DNA of 64,000 nt from SXIZ01 sp040079795 (GCA_040079795.1 JBEBJQ010000004.1:1-64000), one strand, 5' to 3'; shown: positions 14,957-22,285, numbered from the stretch's first letter. Notes: generated by a model from the sequence alone, not told the origin. A program made the numbers and translations.

Positions 14957-16296
14957 GCTGCCACCACTTCAAAGTTTTGTTGTTTATAAATCCCCATGCG
15001 TTTTTTAAAGGCTGAATAACCAAACGGGTGCCGGTCGCAAATATCCAGCACAAAGGCGCGTTGCTTGTTGGGGTAAGGCCGTCGGCATCTGCCAATGGAT
15101 TGCATCAATCTTGTTGCTGCGGGGTTTTCCCTATTGGGTTCTGCACTAACAGGGCTTGCAAATATCAAGGCGGTTAAATGCGGCAGGTCTATTCCCTCGC
15201 TTAATAAACTTAACGTGCCAATGATTAAGGGCGATTCTGAAGCAATAGCCATTCGTTCTGCCCTTACCTTGCTTGACAGTTGCCCATGTAGCACCAACGC
15301 ATTTAAGCCCGATTCACGCGCCATTACGCCCAAGATTTCACAGTGCCCAACGTGGGCGCACAATATTATTGTCCCCATTTTCTGGGATGATTTAAGGGCG
15401 GTATCAACAATCATCCGGTTACGCGCTTCATCGTTTGCCAGTGCGGCTAAAAACGCGTTCCAGCTTTCAGGTTGCCCGTTAAAGCTAAGCTGTAGGGTTT
15501 TGACCTGAACCGGTAATACCTTGCCCTCAAGTTCGCTTGCCTCGACCTCTGACACCACACTGCCTAACGCTGCATACATCATAAATTCAAGCTTATCCCG
15601 GCGTTGTATGGTTGCGGACAAACCGAACTTGTACCGGGCATTTATGCCGTTCAGGACTCCATAGGCTTGCATGGCGGGGGTGTTGTGGCACTCGTCGGCA
15701 ATAACCAACCCATAGTTAAGCTGTGTTAAATCACGCTTAACAAGGCTTTGGACAAGTCCAATCGTGAACTGTCCGCCTTCAATAGACTTGCCGCCGCCAA
15801 TCAAACCAGCGTCAAGCCCTGTGAACTGCTTGATAGCTTCAACCCACTGCCCCGCTAAATCCTTGGACTTGACCAGTATCAGGGTTCTTTGCTGTAACTG
15901 TGCCGCCATTGCGATAGCTGAAACGGTCTTGCCTGCGCCTGTAGCCGCAACCATTACACCGTTGCTGTGTTGCATTGCCAGTTTGATAAAGCGTTCCTGA
16001 TATAAGCGCAACTCGCCATTGAAGTTTATAAAGGCTGGTACGGTGGCGCGTAAATCGGTTACATCCGGTCTAAATGTTTGCAGCAACCAAGCCAACGCGC
16101 CAATGGGTAAGACTAATCCTGCTTCGATTTCAGTGAACAGCTTCAATGTCCGGTCAATGTTGCGGACTGAACGACCAAACTTTAGGGCTTCTTGAAAAGC
16201 TGGATTAATAGAAGTGAATTGATGGGTGATGATTTGATGCTCGTCTTGGCCCACTGGGCCAGTTATTTCAATTTGGTTTGATAAGGTAATGTTCAT
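14953..16296 (-). CDS. DEAD/DEAH-type superfamily 2 helicase
   Basis: 447-residue superfamily 2 helicase. Motif I is ATGAGKT (118-124), motif II DECH (201-204), motif III LSAT, and motif VI QSIGRCRRP. This small two-domain form resembles phage UvsW and RadD/XPB-like helicases that remodel branched DNA. With the nearby resolvase it suggests a recombination or replication module. It could instead belong to a defence system, but no nuclease, methylase or protease partner is fused or adjacent. Good ATG; downstream gene is coupled by overlap. Confidence 0.85.
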   Translation of the reverse strand: MNITLSNQIEITGPVGQDEHQIITHQFTSINPAFQEALKFGRSVRNIDRTLKLFTEIEAGLVLPIGALAWLLQTFRPDVTDLRATVPAFINFNGELRLYQERFIKLAMQHSNGVMVAATGAGKTVSAIAMAAQLQQRTLILVKSKDLAGQWVEAIKQFTGLDAGLIGGGKSIEGGQFTIGLVQSLVKRDLTQLNYGLVIADECHNTPAMQAYGVLNGINARYKFGLSATIQRRDKLEFMMYAALGSVVSEVEASELEGKVLPVQVKTLQLSFNGQPESWNAFLAALANDEARNRMIVDTALKSSQKMGTIILCAHVGHCEILGVMARESGLNALVLHGQLSSKVRAERMAIASESPLIIGTLSLLSEGIDLPHLTALIFASPVSAEPNRENPAATRLMQSIGRCRRPYPNKQRAFVLDICDRHPFGYSAFKKRMGIYKQQNFEVVAA

Positions 16297-16329
16297 TTGG
16301 CTTTAGCCCTTGCATTGGAGCGGTTACTT

Positions 16330-16680
16330 CTAACTTTGTATGTAATTAGGGTTTGCCAGAAGTTTTAGCTCGGGATGATTTAGCCGCCATTCTGCTTCAC
16401 CTCCAACATGTAATAGTCCTGTTATATATTCAATCTGGCTGACGATACTAAACAACAGGGTTGAAACGTTGCCGTTGTCATTGTAAGTTCCAGTGTCTTC
16501 GTCTGAATTGACTAAACAGTCGATGCTTTCAAGGGTGCTTGACAGATTAACAAGCTCACGCTCTGCCACTTCAGACGCACCTGATAACCACTCTAATTCC
16601 TCATCGCTAAAGTGTTCCGCTGACTTTTCCCAGAGCTTATGGATAATACTTCTGGGTGCAATTATTCCCAATTCACTCAT
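16330..16680 (-). CDS. Hypothetical 116-residue protein
   Basis: Starts MSELGIIAPRSIIHKLWEKS, acidic, helical, with EELEWLSGASEVAERELVNL and a hydrophobic stretch LLFSIVSQIEYITGLL that is too short and polar to be a clear membrane segment. Its ATG overlaps the stop of the preceding 60-residue gene and it lies 33 bases before the helicase. The order suggests a single transcript. Unrecognised. Confidence 0.6.
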   Translation of the reverse strand: MSELGIIAPRSIIHKLWEKSAEHFSDEELEWLSGASEVAERELVNLSSTLESIDCLVNSDEDTGTYNDNGNVSTLLFSIVSQIEYITGLLHVGGEAEWRLNHPELKLLANPNYIQS

Positions 16681-16859
16681 AACACACCCCCTTCAAAGCC
16701 TGAAAACTTCACAATACAGGCAGGGTAACGCCGCTTAAAGCGCAAAGCTAACGCGCCATTAACACCTTGGGCTATCGCTTGGCGGTGGTAGTAAAGGTTG
16801 AATAATGGGGTTTTGGTTGGGGTTTGGGCGGTATTTGCCCGTGGTGATTTCATTTTCAT
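16677..16859 (-). CDS. Hypothetical 60-residue basic protein
   Basis: From ATG at 16859: MKMKSPRANTAQTPTKTPLF, then AIAQGVNGALALRFKRRYPA. Small and basic, suggestive of nucleic-acid binding but without a recognised fold. It overlaps the next gene by ATGA at 16677-16680. The frame is open further upstream to 16979, in the region where another frame resembles an Ash-type protein, so the true start is uncertain. Confidence 0.5.
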   Translation of the reverse strand: MKMKSPRANTAQTPTKTPLFNLYYHRQAIAQGVNGALALRFKRRYPACIVKFSGFEGGVL

Positions 16860-16878
16860 GATTGCGTCTCGAAGTAGG

Positions 16879-17184
16879 TTATAAACCCGACCCCAAACAA
16901 CGCCAATCATTTGGTGCCGGACTGAACGAAGTTGGCGTACCGGAGACGCTCCGGCCAGCATTTCTGCTGCCCCGCCCAATCCGACATGATGCAGAATTGA
17001 GAAGTTTTGAGCACAAAAAAAACCGCTTGTATGCGGTCTGTGCCGCGTCTATACGATACGCCAATATCGTGCCGCCAATGTGGGCGACTGGATTAATAAT
17101 AGTTCCTGAAGCAGGATAAGTCAACGTAACCATTACGCCACCCCACGAATATTTAGCCATGCGCGTACTACTTCGCATTTCCAT
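16879..17184 (-). CDS. Possible Ash-family-like phage protein
   Basis: Open frame of up to 101 residues (start uncertain; ATG at 17184 or MAKYSWGG at 17160). It contains Ser/Gly/Arg-rich CRIGRGSRNAGRSVSGTPTS, of a type found in small P4-like Ash proteins, and the alternative overlapping frame carries a similar AGASPVRQLRSVRHQ. The similarity is from memory and weak. A frameshift between the two frames is possible. The 230 bases to the left of the HTH gene end otherwise hold only repeats. Confidence 0.3.
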   Translation of the reverse strand: MEMRSSTRMAKYSWGGVMVTLTYPASGTIINPVAHIGGTILAYRIDAAQTAYKRFFLCSKLLNSASCRIGRGSRNAGRSVSGTPTSFSPAPNDWRCLGSGL

Positions 17185-17312
17185 AGGGTTATTTGCATGG
17201 GTTCACATTCCCTTTATTTTTTTGCGAAAAAAACCGCCCGCCCCCGCTTCGCGGAAAAACCACCTATATTTTGATAAATAAAAAGCGTACCCCCTTGGTA
17301 TATTATTAAGGT

Positions 17313-17457
17313 CACCGCATATCGACCACAATTGTGGCAAAAAGTAGCCTGACTGCACCGTATATCGACTACAAGTAGGCTATTTTGGGCGTTTTTGGGC
17401 ATTAATTCACCATCATTAACCCTAATAGCGACTACGTTGCACCGTATATCGACTACA
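17313..17457. repeat. Iteron-like direct repeats behind the HTH/replication-type gene
   Basis: CACCGTATATCGACTACA occurs exactly at 17356-17373 and 17440-17457, with CACCGCATATCGACCACA at 17313-17330 and a poorer copy at about 17419-17436. Offsets are 43, 63 and 21 bases; the last two are multiples of 21. The rightmost copies lie in the 3' end of the HTH gene, where they encode repeated SRYTV. They may be replication iterons, binding sites of that protein, or remains of a repetitive C-terminal tail. Confidence 0.7.
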
Positions 17458-17949
17458 AAAAATGATTTTAGCGACATTTTTTTGCTGCCTTTTATCAAAT
17501 CGTTCGACAAAACGCCAATCGTGTTGATCCTTATTTTCGGGCTTCCATAAATTAGAAGGCGTTACTGTTGGACTAACGTCAAGCTCTGCTTTGCATTCGT
17601 CGATTGCTTGCCATGTGAGTGCGTACAGACTGCATTTGTTGCGCCCGCCTTGCCTAGTTTGCTCCAAGAAACCAAGTGCTATCAACTCCGCCAATGCATT
17701 GTTAATACTGGAATTAGACCGCCAACCGTACAGTTTTAATATTTTCGCCGCCGCACAAATATCGCCATTATTAAAGCCGTTGAATTGGCAACATAAATCA
17801 TTGAGCAGCCGAGCTGCCATGTGGCTTAAAATTGCTACGGGTGGCGCGGTTTTGTGGAATAAATTAGCCTTAAAAATGTGGTCGGGGCGTGATGTGTAGC
17901 CACCACCATCTTTGCGGTTTTTGGCTTTGCTGCGCTTACTGCCAGCCAT
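17422..17949 (-). CDS. Winged-helix protein of plasmid/phage replication type
   Basis: 175 residues with a helical winged-helix core: HMAARLLNDLCCQFNGFNNG, SNSSINNALAELIALGFLEQ, TRQGGRNKCSLYALTW. Similar proteins are frequent on integrative elements and have a conserved SPTVTPSNLWKPENK-like tail; some are annotated as replication or HTH proteins, but none of this proves a replication function. Here the frame ends soon after (RQQKNVAKIIFC), with direct repeats spanning and following the stop, which suggests a shortened tail. ATG overlaps the preceding 19-codon ORF (TAATG). Confidence 0.7.
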   Translation of the reverse strand: MAGSKRSKAKNRKDGGGYTSRPDHIFKANLFHKTAPPVAILSHMAARLLNDLCCQFNGFNNGDICAAAKILKLYGWRSNSSINNALAELIALGFLEQTRQGGRNKCSLYALTWQAIDECKAELDVSPTVTPSNLWKPENKDQHDWRFVERFDKRQQKNVAKIIFCSRYTVQRSRY

Positions 17950-18008
17950 TAAGATTCATCCTGTTCTGGCAATCGTTTGAATGGCGGGTATTTTCTGGAA
18001 GTGCTCAT
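17949..18008 (-). CDS. 19-codon linking ORF
   Basis: Reads MSTSRKYPPFKRLPEQDES. Its ATG overlaps the stop of the 82-residue HTH gene (ATGA) and its TAA overlaps the ATG of the winged-helix gene (TAATG). The perfect coupling on both sides supports real translation, perhaps only to carry ribosomes into the next gene. No function can be assigned from so short a peptide. Confidence 0.45.
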   Translation of the reverse strand: MSTSRKYPPFKRLPEQDES

Positions 18009-18253
18009 GACACCACCTTCGCTAGCAAAACATACTCGGCAACGCCGTGATGCCGCCTAACTCCGTCATCCACGGTTCGCCTGTAGGTGATTATGTTATG
18101 CCCCTTTTGGCGAAGCTCCCTTATTCGCCCCCCGGGGTGCATGATCCCCAATTCGGCACGGGCTTGATGCGTGGACAAAGGTTTGCTGGATTGGAGCCAA
18201 GCTAAAATTTTTAGTTGCTGGCTCTGAGTGGAGGATTTTGTTTTGCTGATCAT
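18005..18253 (-). CDS. Small helix-turn-helix protein
   Basis: 82 residues: QSQQLKILAWLQSSKPLSTH, then QARAELGIMHPGGRIRELRQ and KGHNIITYRR. This is the pattern of short winged-helix domains (HTH_39-like) common in phages and integrative elements: a recognition helix with PGGRIRELR followed by a wing. Probably a DNA-binding regulator of the element. Followed by the coupled 19-codon ORF. Confidence 0.75.
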   Translation of the reverse strand: MISKTKSSTQSQQLKILAWLQSSKPLSTHQARAELGIMHPGGRIRELRQKGHNIITYRRTVDDGVRRHHGVAEYVLLAKVVS

Positions 18254-18338
18254 GTGATTGACCCTTGCGGACTCGTAAGGCTTCAGCTAAAATCAACACT
18301 GCAACGTATTGATTTTAAATCTGGAATATCTCACAAAG

Positions 18339-18372
18339 GCCGCTGTTAAGTTTAGTTAGTAGCGGCTTTTTT
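18339..18372 (+). terminator. Rho-independent terminator, plus strand
   Basis: GCCGCT (18339-18344) pairs with AGCGGC (18361-18366) and is followed by TTTTTT. It points against the minus-strand genes around it. It may protect them from antisense transcription. On the minus strand the T-tract is missing, so it is a poor stop for the gene ending at 18352. Confidence 0.6.
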
Positions 18373-18755
18373 ATGCGCGTGGGGTTTTGCTACGGGTGCT
18401 GGAATTGTCCCGCTTAAAATTCCTTTGGTATTGGTTAAGACTATGCCTGACTCGTGCAAAATATCCTGCAAGCCTCCCAGTCCAGTGATTAGCCAACCTA
18501 ATGCTTGAGACTCATCGCTATTTATCTCGTCATGGTCAAGCAGGGCGAAAATCGTCCCAATTACGGTTATCGCCCCCTAGCCCACAGTTCCACATCGTTC
18601 TTTATTGATAACAGATCATCGATACTTTCGACATCCGTCCCATTTATTAAAGATGAATTGGTTGCGTGGAATAACAACGGCAGGTTCTTAATACTTGTTG
18701 CACAGCGCCTTACTCCGTGTTCAACACCGTTGATTGTGATAGTTTCCGGTCTCAT
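18352..18755 (-). pseudogene. Hypothetical gene split by a frameshift in a G run
   Basis: Frame 1 (18755-18567, 62 residues) starts MRPETITINGVEHGVRRCAT and ends VELWARGR. A second frame, open from just after 18578 to the stop at 18352 and lacking any start codon, continues AITVIGTIFALLDHDE, DESQALGWLITGLGGLQDIL and ends HKKAATN. One extra G in the run of five at 18573-18577 would join them into a protein of about 133 residues. This is a recent mutation, a slippage switch or a sequencing error. The ATG overlaps the AlpA-like stop (ATGA). Function unknown. Confidence 0.55.
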
Positions 18756-19039
18756 AACGCACCCCCAACCACCCCTTCCGGTTTCCTTGACGCTTCCAAC
18801 TCAGTGACTATTTTCTTGATTTCGTCATCGGATTTGCCAGAAATACGGGCGCTATTTATAGCTTGGACTTCACTTGCAGGCCACGCTACCCGCTCACCAC
18901 CTAGGCTTACTGGCTTGGGGAATAATCCCGATTGAATGCGGCGATATATTGTTGACCGTGCCATGCCGGTTGATTGAGAGACCACCGGGCATCGCAACAT
19001 TTGATTTACTGCTGCTGGAAATTGGGCTTGATTTTTCAT
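18752..19039 (-). CDS. AlpA-like excisionase/regulator
   Basis: 95 residues with a MerR-like HTH of the AlpA type: CPVVSQSTGMARSTIYRRIQ, then SGLFPKPVSLGGERVAWPAS and EVQAI. In P4-like elements AlpA proteins activate or act with the integrase; the integrase here is broken, but this regulator is intact. It is the first gene of the chain of overlapping short genes running left to 17.4 kb. The region upstream is highly structured and probably includes its promoter. Confidence 0.85.
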   Translation of the reverse strand: MKNQAQFPAAVNQMLRCPVVSQSTGMARSTIYRRIQSGLFPKPVSLGGERVAWPASEVQAINSARISGKSDDEIKKIVTELEASRKPEGVVGGAL

Positions 19040-19158
19040 ACCATGTCACCGTGTAAGGGTTTATCCTAAGCGGGATTGCTTAGGCATGGTTGCTTATTAT
19101 TCACATATAAAACTATTTTGGTATGTTTTTAATTCAGGATAGTAAAAAACATATTTAT

Positions 19159-19370
19159 TTCTGCGCGCCACAGCGCGCCTCATGGAAGATTTTTGGACCT
19201 CCCTGCCACAAAAATCGATTCGCCACGCGGCGAATCAATCTAGCCCCGCTTCGTCCTGCGTCCGCCTCGACTACGTACTACGCTTCGCTACCTACTACGT
19301 CAAGGCTACCACAATGACTCTACGGCTTCGGGATAAAATGCTTGCCTCCCTCGCGCGCTATAGCGCACGT
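19159..19370. repeat. Hairpin-rich gene-free stretch
   Basis: The stretch 19040-19403 has no credible gene but a series of dyads: GCGCGC (19163-19168) with GCGCGC (19173-19178); GATTCGCC (19217-19224) with GGCGAATC (19229-19236), loop ACGC; and the palindrome GCGCTATAGCGC (19355-19366). Between them ACGTACTAC and CTACTACGT-like arms recur. The density is far above the surrounding DNA. An origin, a transfer site or a structured RNA are candidate functions; none can be decided by eye. No reverse transcriptase is nearby. Confidence 0.55.
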
Positions 19371-19393
19371 CGGATTGGCGCATTTCCCTTCGC

Positions 19394-19450
19394 CTACCGG
19401 GGACTAAAAAACATCACTTCGCTCACGCTCCGTTTTCATGTTTTTCAGCG
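19394..19450 (-). ncRNA. Covarying hairpin family, copy 2
   Basis: 57-base block matching 14289-14345 without gaps (9 differences). AAAAACAT (19407-19414) pairs with ATGTTTTT (19438-19445). Four of the nine differences are two compensating pairs in the stem. The block covers the last codons and stop of the gene at 19404-20147. Both copies have the same orientation and the same outer context, CGGGGACT on one side and CAGCG on the other. Confidence 0.5.
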
Positions 19451-20147
19451 CCCGTATAAACTTACCCATTAATAAAGTTACTCCTATAGCTAAGGTATTG
19501 GTTTCTTTCGTTTTGGCTAAATTTTTCAACAATTCTTCATCCTTGAGTTGTCGTTCTATGTTGTCGCAAGCAGATTTAGCGCCACTACCTGAAAGCTTAT
19601 GTTCTTCGCCAACTTTGTCATATAAACCACCTTTACCTAATCTTATAGGTAGCCTCTCAGATTTTGGTTTTGAACGTTCTTCCACAACCCTTAAGTAAGT
19701 ATCGATGTGCTTTTTAAAGTTTTTTGGTCGCCCGACTTTACCTTTTTTAGATTTTGCACGTCCCTGATTATTTTCAAGACCAAGCGCAACCTCACTACAA
19801 AAATAATCACGCGCTGATTTTGAAGGTAACGTATCTTTAGCAAAACAATCTGCAATTTCCTTTAGATATTCTTCAGCGCGCCCTTGGTCTGGATTGTGAT
19901 TATCTATAAGACACTCCTCAATAACCACCTTCTTTCTTAACTCAAAAATTTCATCATCTGGAGTGATGGGAGCGGAATAATCTGTTAACCATTTTTCCCT
20001 AAGAGTGTCGGGCGGATTGTGCAAAAGATCGGTAACAAATCTGGAAAAGTCGTTAATAGCATCTACAAGTTCATCATCAAGAGGCTCATTTTTACTGGAA
20101 GAATATTCTGGAGGAATACCCAAAGCTTTTCTTGTGTTCTCACACAT
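19404..20147 (-). CDS. Hypothetical 247-residue element protein
   Basis: Unrecognised, charged, probably helical protein. I choose ATG at 20147 (MCENTRKALGIPPEY) because GGAG lies 6 bases upstream; an in-frame start exists at 20159. A basic central part (KSKKGKVGRPKNFKKHI) looks nucleic-acid binding, followed by a helical part KVGEEHKLSGSGAKSACDNI that could be an HTH. It is richer in Lys and Glu and in A/T than neighbouring genes. Its last codons come from the repeated hairpin block. Confidence 0.65.
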   Translation of the reverse strand: MCENTRKALGIPPEYSSSKNEPLDDELVDAINDFSRFVTDLLHNPPDTLREKWLTDYSAPITPDDEIFELRKKVVIEECLIDNHNPDQGRAEEYLKEIADCFAKDTLPSKSARDYFCSEVALGLENNQGRAKSKKGKVGRPKNFKKHIDTYLRVVEERSKPKSERLPIRLGKGGLYDKVGEEHKLSGSGAKSACDNIERQLKDEELLKNLAKTKETNTLAIGVTLLMGKFIRALKNMKTERERSDVF

Positions 20148-20233
20148 CAGCCACTCCATCAAAGCGCACCATCACCCGGAAACACGGTGATGAATCGTGC
20201 TTATTGCCCGCTAAAGCTATCCGGTTAAATTGG

Positions 20234-20509
20234 TTATGCCACCAACCTTGCGAGCGGTTTAATGATCGGTCTGGGTTGCTGTTCTGCTTGCCATAAATCC
20301 CACTGCGTTTGCATTCCAAGCCAAACATCAGGGGATGTGTTTAGCGAGTCTGCAAGGCGTAGTGCCATGCCTGCCTTACCATTCAACACTTTTGAAAGCG
20401 TAACACGGGATATTTGGAGTTCTTTGGCAGCTTGCGTAACTGTCATATCTTCTGGCAACCACTCCCGCAATACTTCGCCCGGGTGTGCTGGATTGTGCAT
20501 TCTGCTCAT
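20234..20509 (-). CDS. higA: HigA-type antitoxin, without visible toxin
   Basis: 91 residues: MHNPAHPGEVLREWLPEDM, then the HTH TVTQAAKELQISRVTLSKVL and NGKAGMALRLADSLNTSPDV-WLGMQ. This is the canonical HigA/VapI-type antitoxin that represses its own operon and neutralises a RelE-like HigB nuclease. A higB gene would lie just upstream (20510-20592), but only 83 bases without a matching sequence are there. The gene is therefore an orphan, either a remnant or a free regulator. Confidence 0.85.
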   Translation of the reverse strand: MSRMHNPAHPGEVLREWLPEDMTVTQAAKELQISRVTLSKVLNGKAGMALRLADSLNTSPDVWLGMQTQWDLWQAEQQPRPIIKPLARLVA

Positions 20510-20592
20510 GTAAAACCTTCATTGAGGTACCAAGCCAATCTACTAGAAGTCCGACATTCGCCAGCTAAAACTAAGCTTGATGTTTGAAATGG

Positions 20593-20934
20593 TCAAATCA
20601 GGTGCGCCATTTTCATCAACGCGCCAATAATTAGGCTGGTTTGCAGTAAGCCAACGCCTACCACCCACCTTATTAATTCGGCTTTAGTTTCGGCAATATC
20701 GCGTTTAGTTTCAGCCCTTAATAGTTCAATATCGTGCTTTAAGCTTGTTTCAAGTTCCTTTAGATCACGCTTGGTTGCTACATCGTCAAGATGATAATCA
20801 TGTTGGGCTTGCCCTATGGCGCTATCAATAGCTTGTTTTTGCAAATGCGCCAATGCGGCGGCTTGCTGCTCGGTAAAACCTGATTCTTTTAATTTGGTGG
20901 CTGCTTCTAAAGTGTCAAAATAAATTGTTGCCAT
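20593..20934 (-). CDS. DUF1640-like coiled-coil membrane protein
   Basis: 113 residues. The N-terminal helix (ATKLKESGFTEQQAAALAHL) is followed by a charged coiled coil with repeats of KRDLKELE, KHDIELLRAETKRDIAETKA, and a C-terminal membrane segment WVVGVGLLQTSLIIGALMK. This layout matches the CCDC90/DUF1640-like proteins often carried by proteobacterial mobile elements. Function unknown. It lies between higA and the integrase. Confidence 0.8.
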   Translation of the reverse strand: MATIYFDTLEAATKLKESGFTEQQAAALAHLQKQAIDSAIGQAQHDYHLDDVATKRDLKELETSLKHDIELLRAETKRDIAETKAELIRWVVGVGLLQTSLIIGALMKMAHLI

Positions 20935-21079
20935 GATCCCCGTGCCTGTTTTTATGCTACGTTATGGCTAAGTATAGCATCATCTGGCACTATTAAGCCT
21001 TAGCCTTAAGCGGTATCACCTTATCGCCATTACTGGTCAATAGCGCCAACCGATCCCCCAATAGCCGCCAAGCTTCCGC

Positions 21080-22122
21080 CTACTCCGCTTTCAGCTCTTG
21101 GCGTTGGTAGATTCGCCTAATCTTGTTTTCCTCGGGGTTAAGGCACTTTTCGATTACATCAGGACTAATGCCCAGATTCCCCATCAGCGTGGCGCCTGAA
21201 CGCCTTAAGTCGTGCGGTGTCCATTTGCCGCCGGATAGCGCCAATGAGGTGTTTAACTTTGACCGGTGGGATTGAATGGCTGCATTTTGATGGCTGTCTA
21301 TTTGCTTGGATAGGCTTTTGTCGCACACATGCCCGTTATTATCACGGTTAGGAAGCAACCAAACGCCTGACTGGGTTACGCTCAAGAGTGTTTCAAACTG
21401 GGTACGCGCAAAATTTGATAAATAGATTGTGTGCTGCTTACCTTTTTTGCAGTGTTCTGCCGGAATAACCCAACTACCGGCGTTCTGGTCAACATGCTCC
21501 AGCTTCACACGCGATAGTTCACCCACCCGGCAACAGATTGATAACATGATCCAGATAGCCGCCTCGGTCGATGGCATTAATCCTGCCAAGGGTATTTGGT
21601 GCGCCAATGCCCTGATTTCTGCATCAGATAGCACCCTATCCCGCTCGGTTGGCTTGGTCGTCACTTTGGTGATACTTAAGCCTGCCGTCGGGTCAAATTC
21701 AATCAAATCGCGGTCAACCGCAAACCGGAACATCTGCCGCACCAGTTTTAAAGTGTTGCGTGCAGTGTGCTTTGCATCACGTAAGATAAGCTGGTCTACA
21801 AATTCGGTAATGTGCCCCTTGCGTACATCCACACGCCGATAATGGGCAGCACGCCCTTTTCAGTCTCAGGCAGGTCTTTACGGCCTTTAACTGATATTTC
21901 AATCCAGCGTTGATATAAGCCGTTGACGGTCGTTAGGGCTGCAAGCTTGGCTGCTTCCGCCTGTTCTGCAATTTGCGCCTGCCTTTTTCGCTCCATAACA
22001 AGCTTACGTTCAAGGCTAGGGTCTGTACCCTCTATAACCATCGCCTTATATGCGTCAGATTCTTTTCTAGCCTCAGCCAAGGTTTTTGATTTCAACGTAA
22101 GCCATTGCCAGAATTTGCTCAA
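21080..22122 (-). pseudogene. Tyrosine integrase, frameshifted and N-terminally truncated
   Basis: The C-terminal frame (21832-21080) has all catalytic residues: Arg in CCRVGELSRVKLEHV, HDLRR and the Tyr of RRIYQRQEL. The N-terminal frame (22122 to about 21840) has KTLAEARKESDAYKAMVIEG and a core-binding start, ending VLPIIG. A one-base change near 21838 would join them as LPIIG-RRVDVRKGHITEF. The usual N-terminal arm-binding domain is also missing before LAEARK. The form is the P4-type integrase of tRNA-targeting elements. It is probably inactive, so the element would be fixed. Confidence 0.85.
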
Positions 22123-22253
22123 GGCGGCTAAAAAACTCAGCTTGAGACTGGGTAGTTTTATGCCAAGTTATGCAAGAGGCCAGTAAAATCTAATCCTCTT
22201 TTCAAGTTTTTCGATACATGTTGAAAACAAGGTGACACTACTCTTAGAAATCT

Positions 22254-22285
22254 AAAGCGAGTTGCTACTTTTGCAACTCGCTTTT
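22254..22285. terminator. Bidirectional terminator at element/host border
   Basis: AAAGCGAGTTGC (22254-22265) pairs with GCAACTCGCTTT (22273-22284) around TACTTTT, a perfect 12-base-pair stem with T-tract on the plus strand and TTTAGA on the minus strand. On the minus strand it lies just after the Ig-like gene and serves as its terminator. It marks the practical right limit of the element. Confidence 0.85.

Larger units (their letters stand above)
10890..22250. mobile_element. Integrated satellite/IME-like element, degraded
   Basis: Between tRNA-Pro and the host-like terminator at 22.25 kb almost all genes are short, on the minus strand, overlapping by ATGA and of mobile-element type: tyrosine integrase (frameshifted), AlpA-like regulator, HTH/replication-type protein, helicase, resolvase-like nuclease, STAR-type and TerS-like proteins. 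No capsid, tail, portal or relaxase gene is recognisable. Perfect inverted repeats are frequent. The edges are approximate: no attachment-site duplication was seen and the integrase is at the end far from the tRNA. A phage satellite (P4 or PICI type) or mobilizable element are the main options. Confidence 0.75.

Noticed and set aside
14953..16296. Phage-defence helicase system
   Set aside because: No nuclease, methylase, protease or sensor partner; neighbours are replication/recombination-type and small unknowns.
18505..18807. Plus-strand 100-codon ORF
   Set aside because: Antisense to the AlpA-like and following gene; no start context.
19040..19403. Retron or diversity-generating retroelement
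   Set aside because: Structured DNA but no reverse transcriptase anywhere in the element.
20510..20592. HigB toxin upstream of higA
   Set aside because: Only 83 bases and no frame with RelE-like sequence.
10861..22250. Attachment-site duplication of the tRNA-Pro 3' end
   Set aside because: No second copy of GGTTCAAATCCTGTCGTTCC or a clear part of it was seen near the right border.
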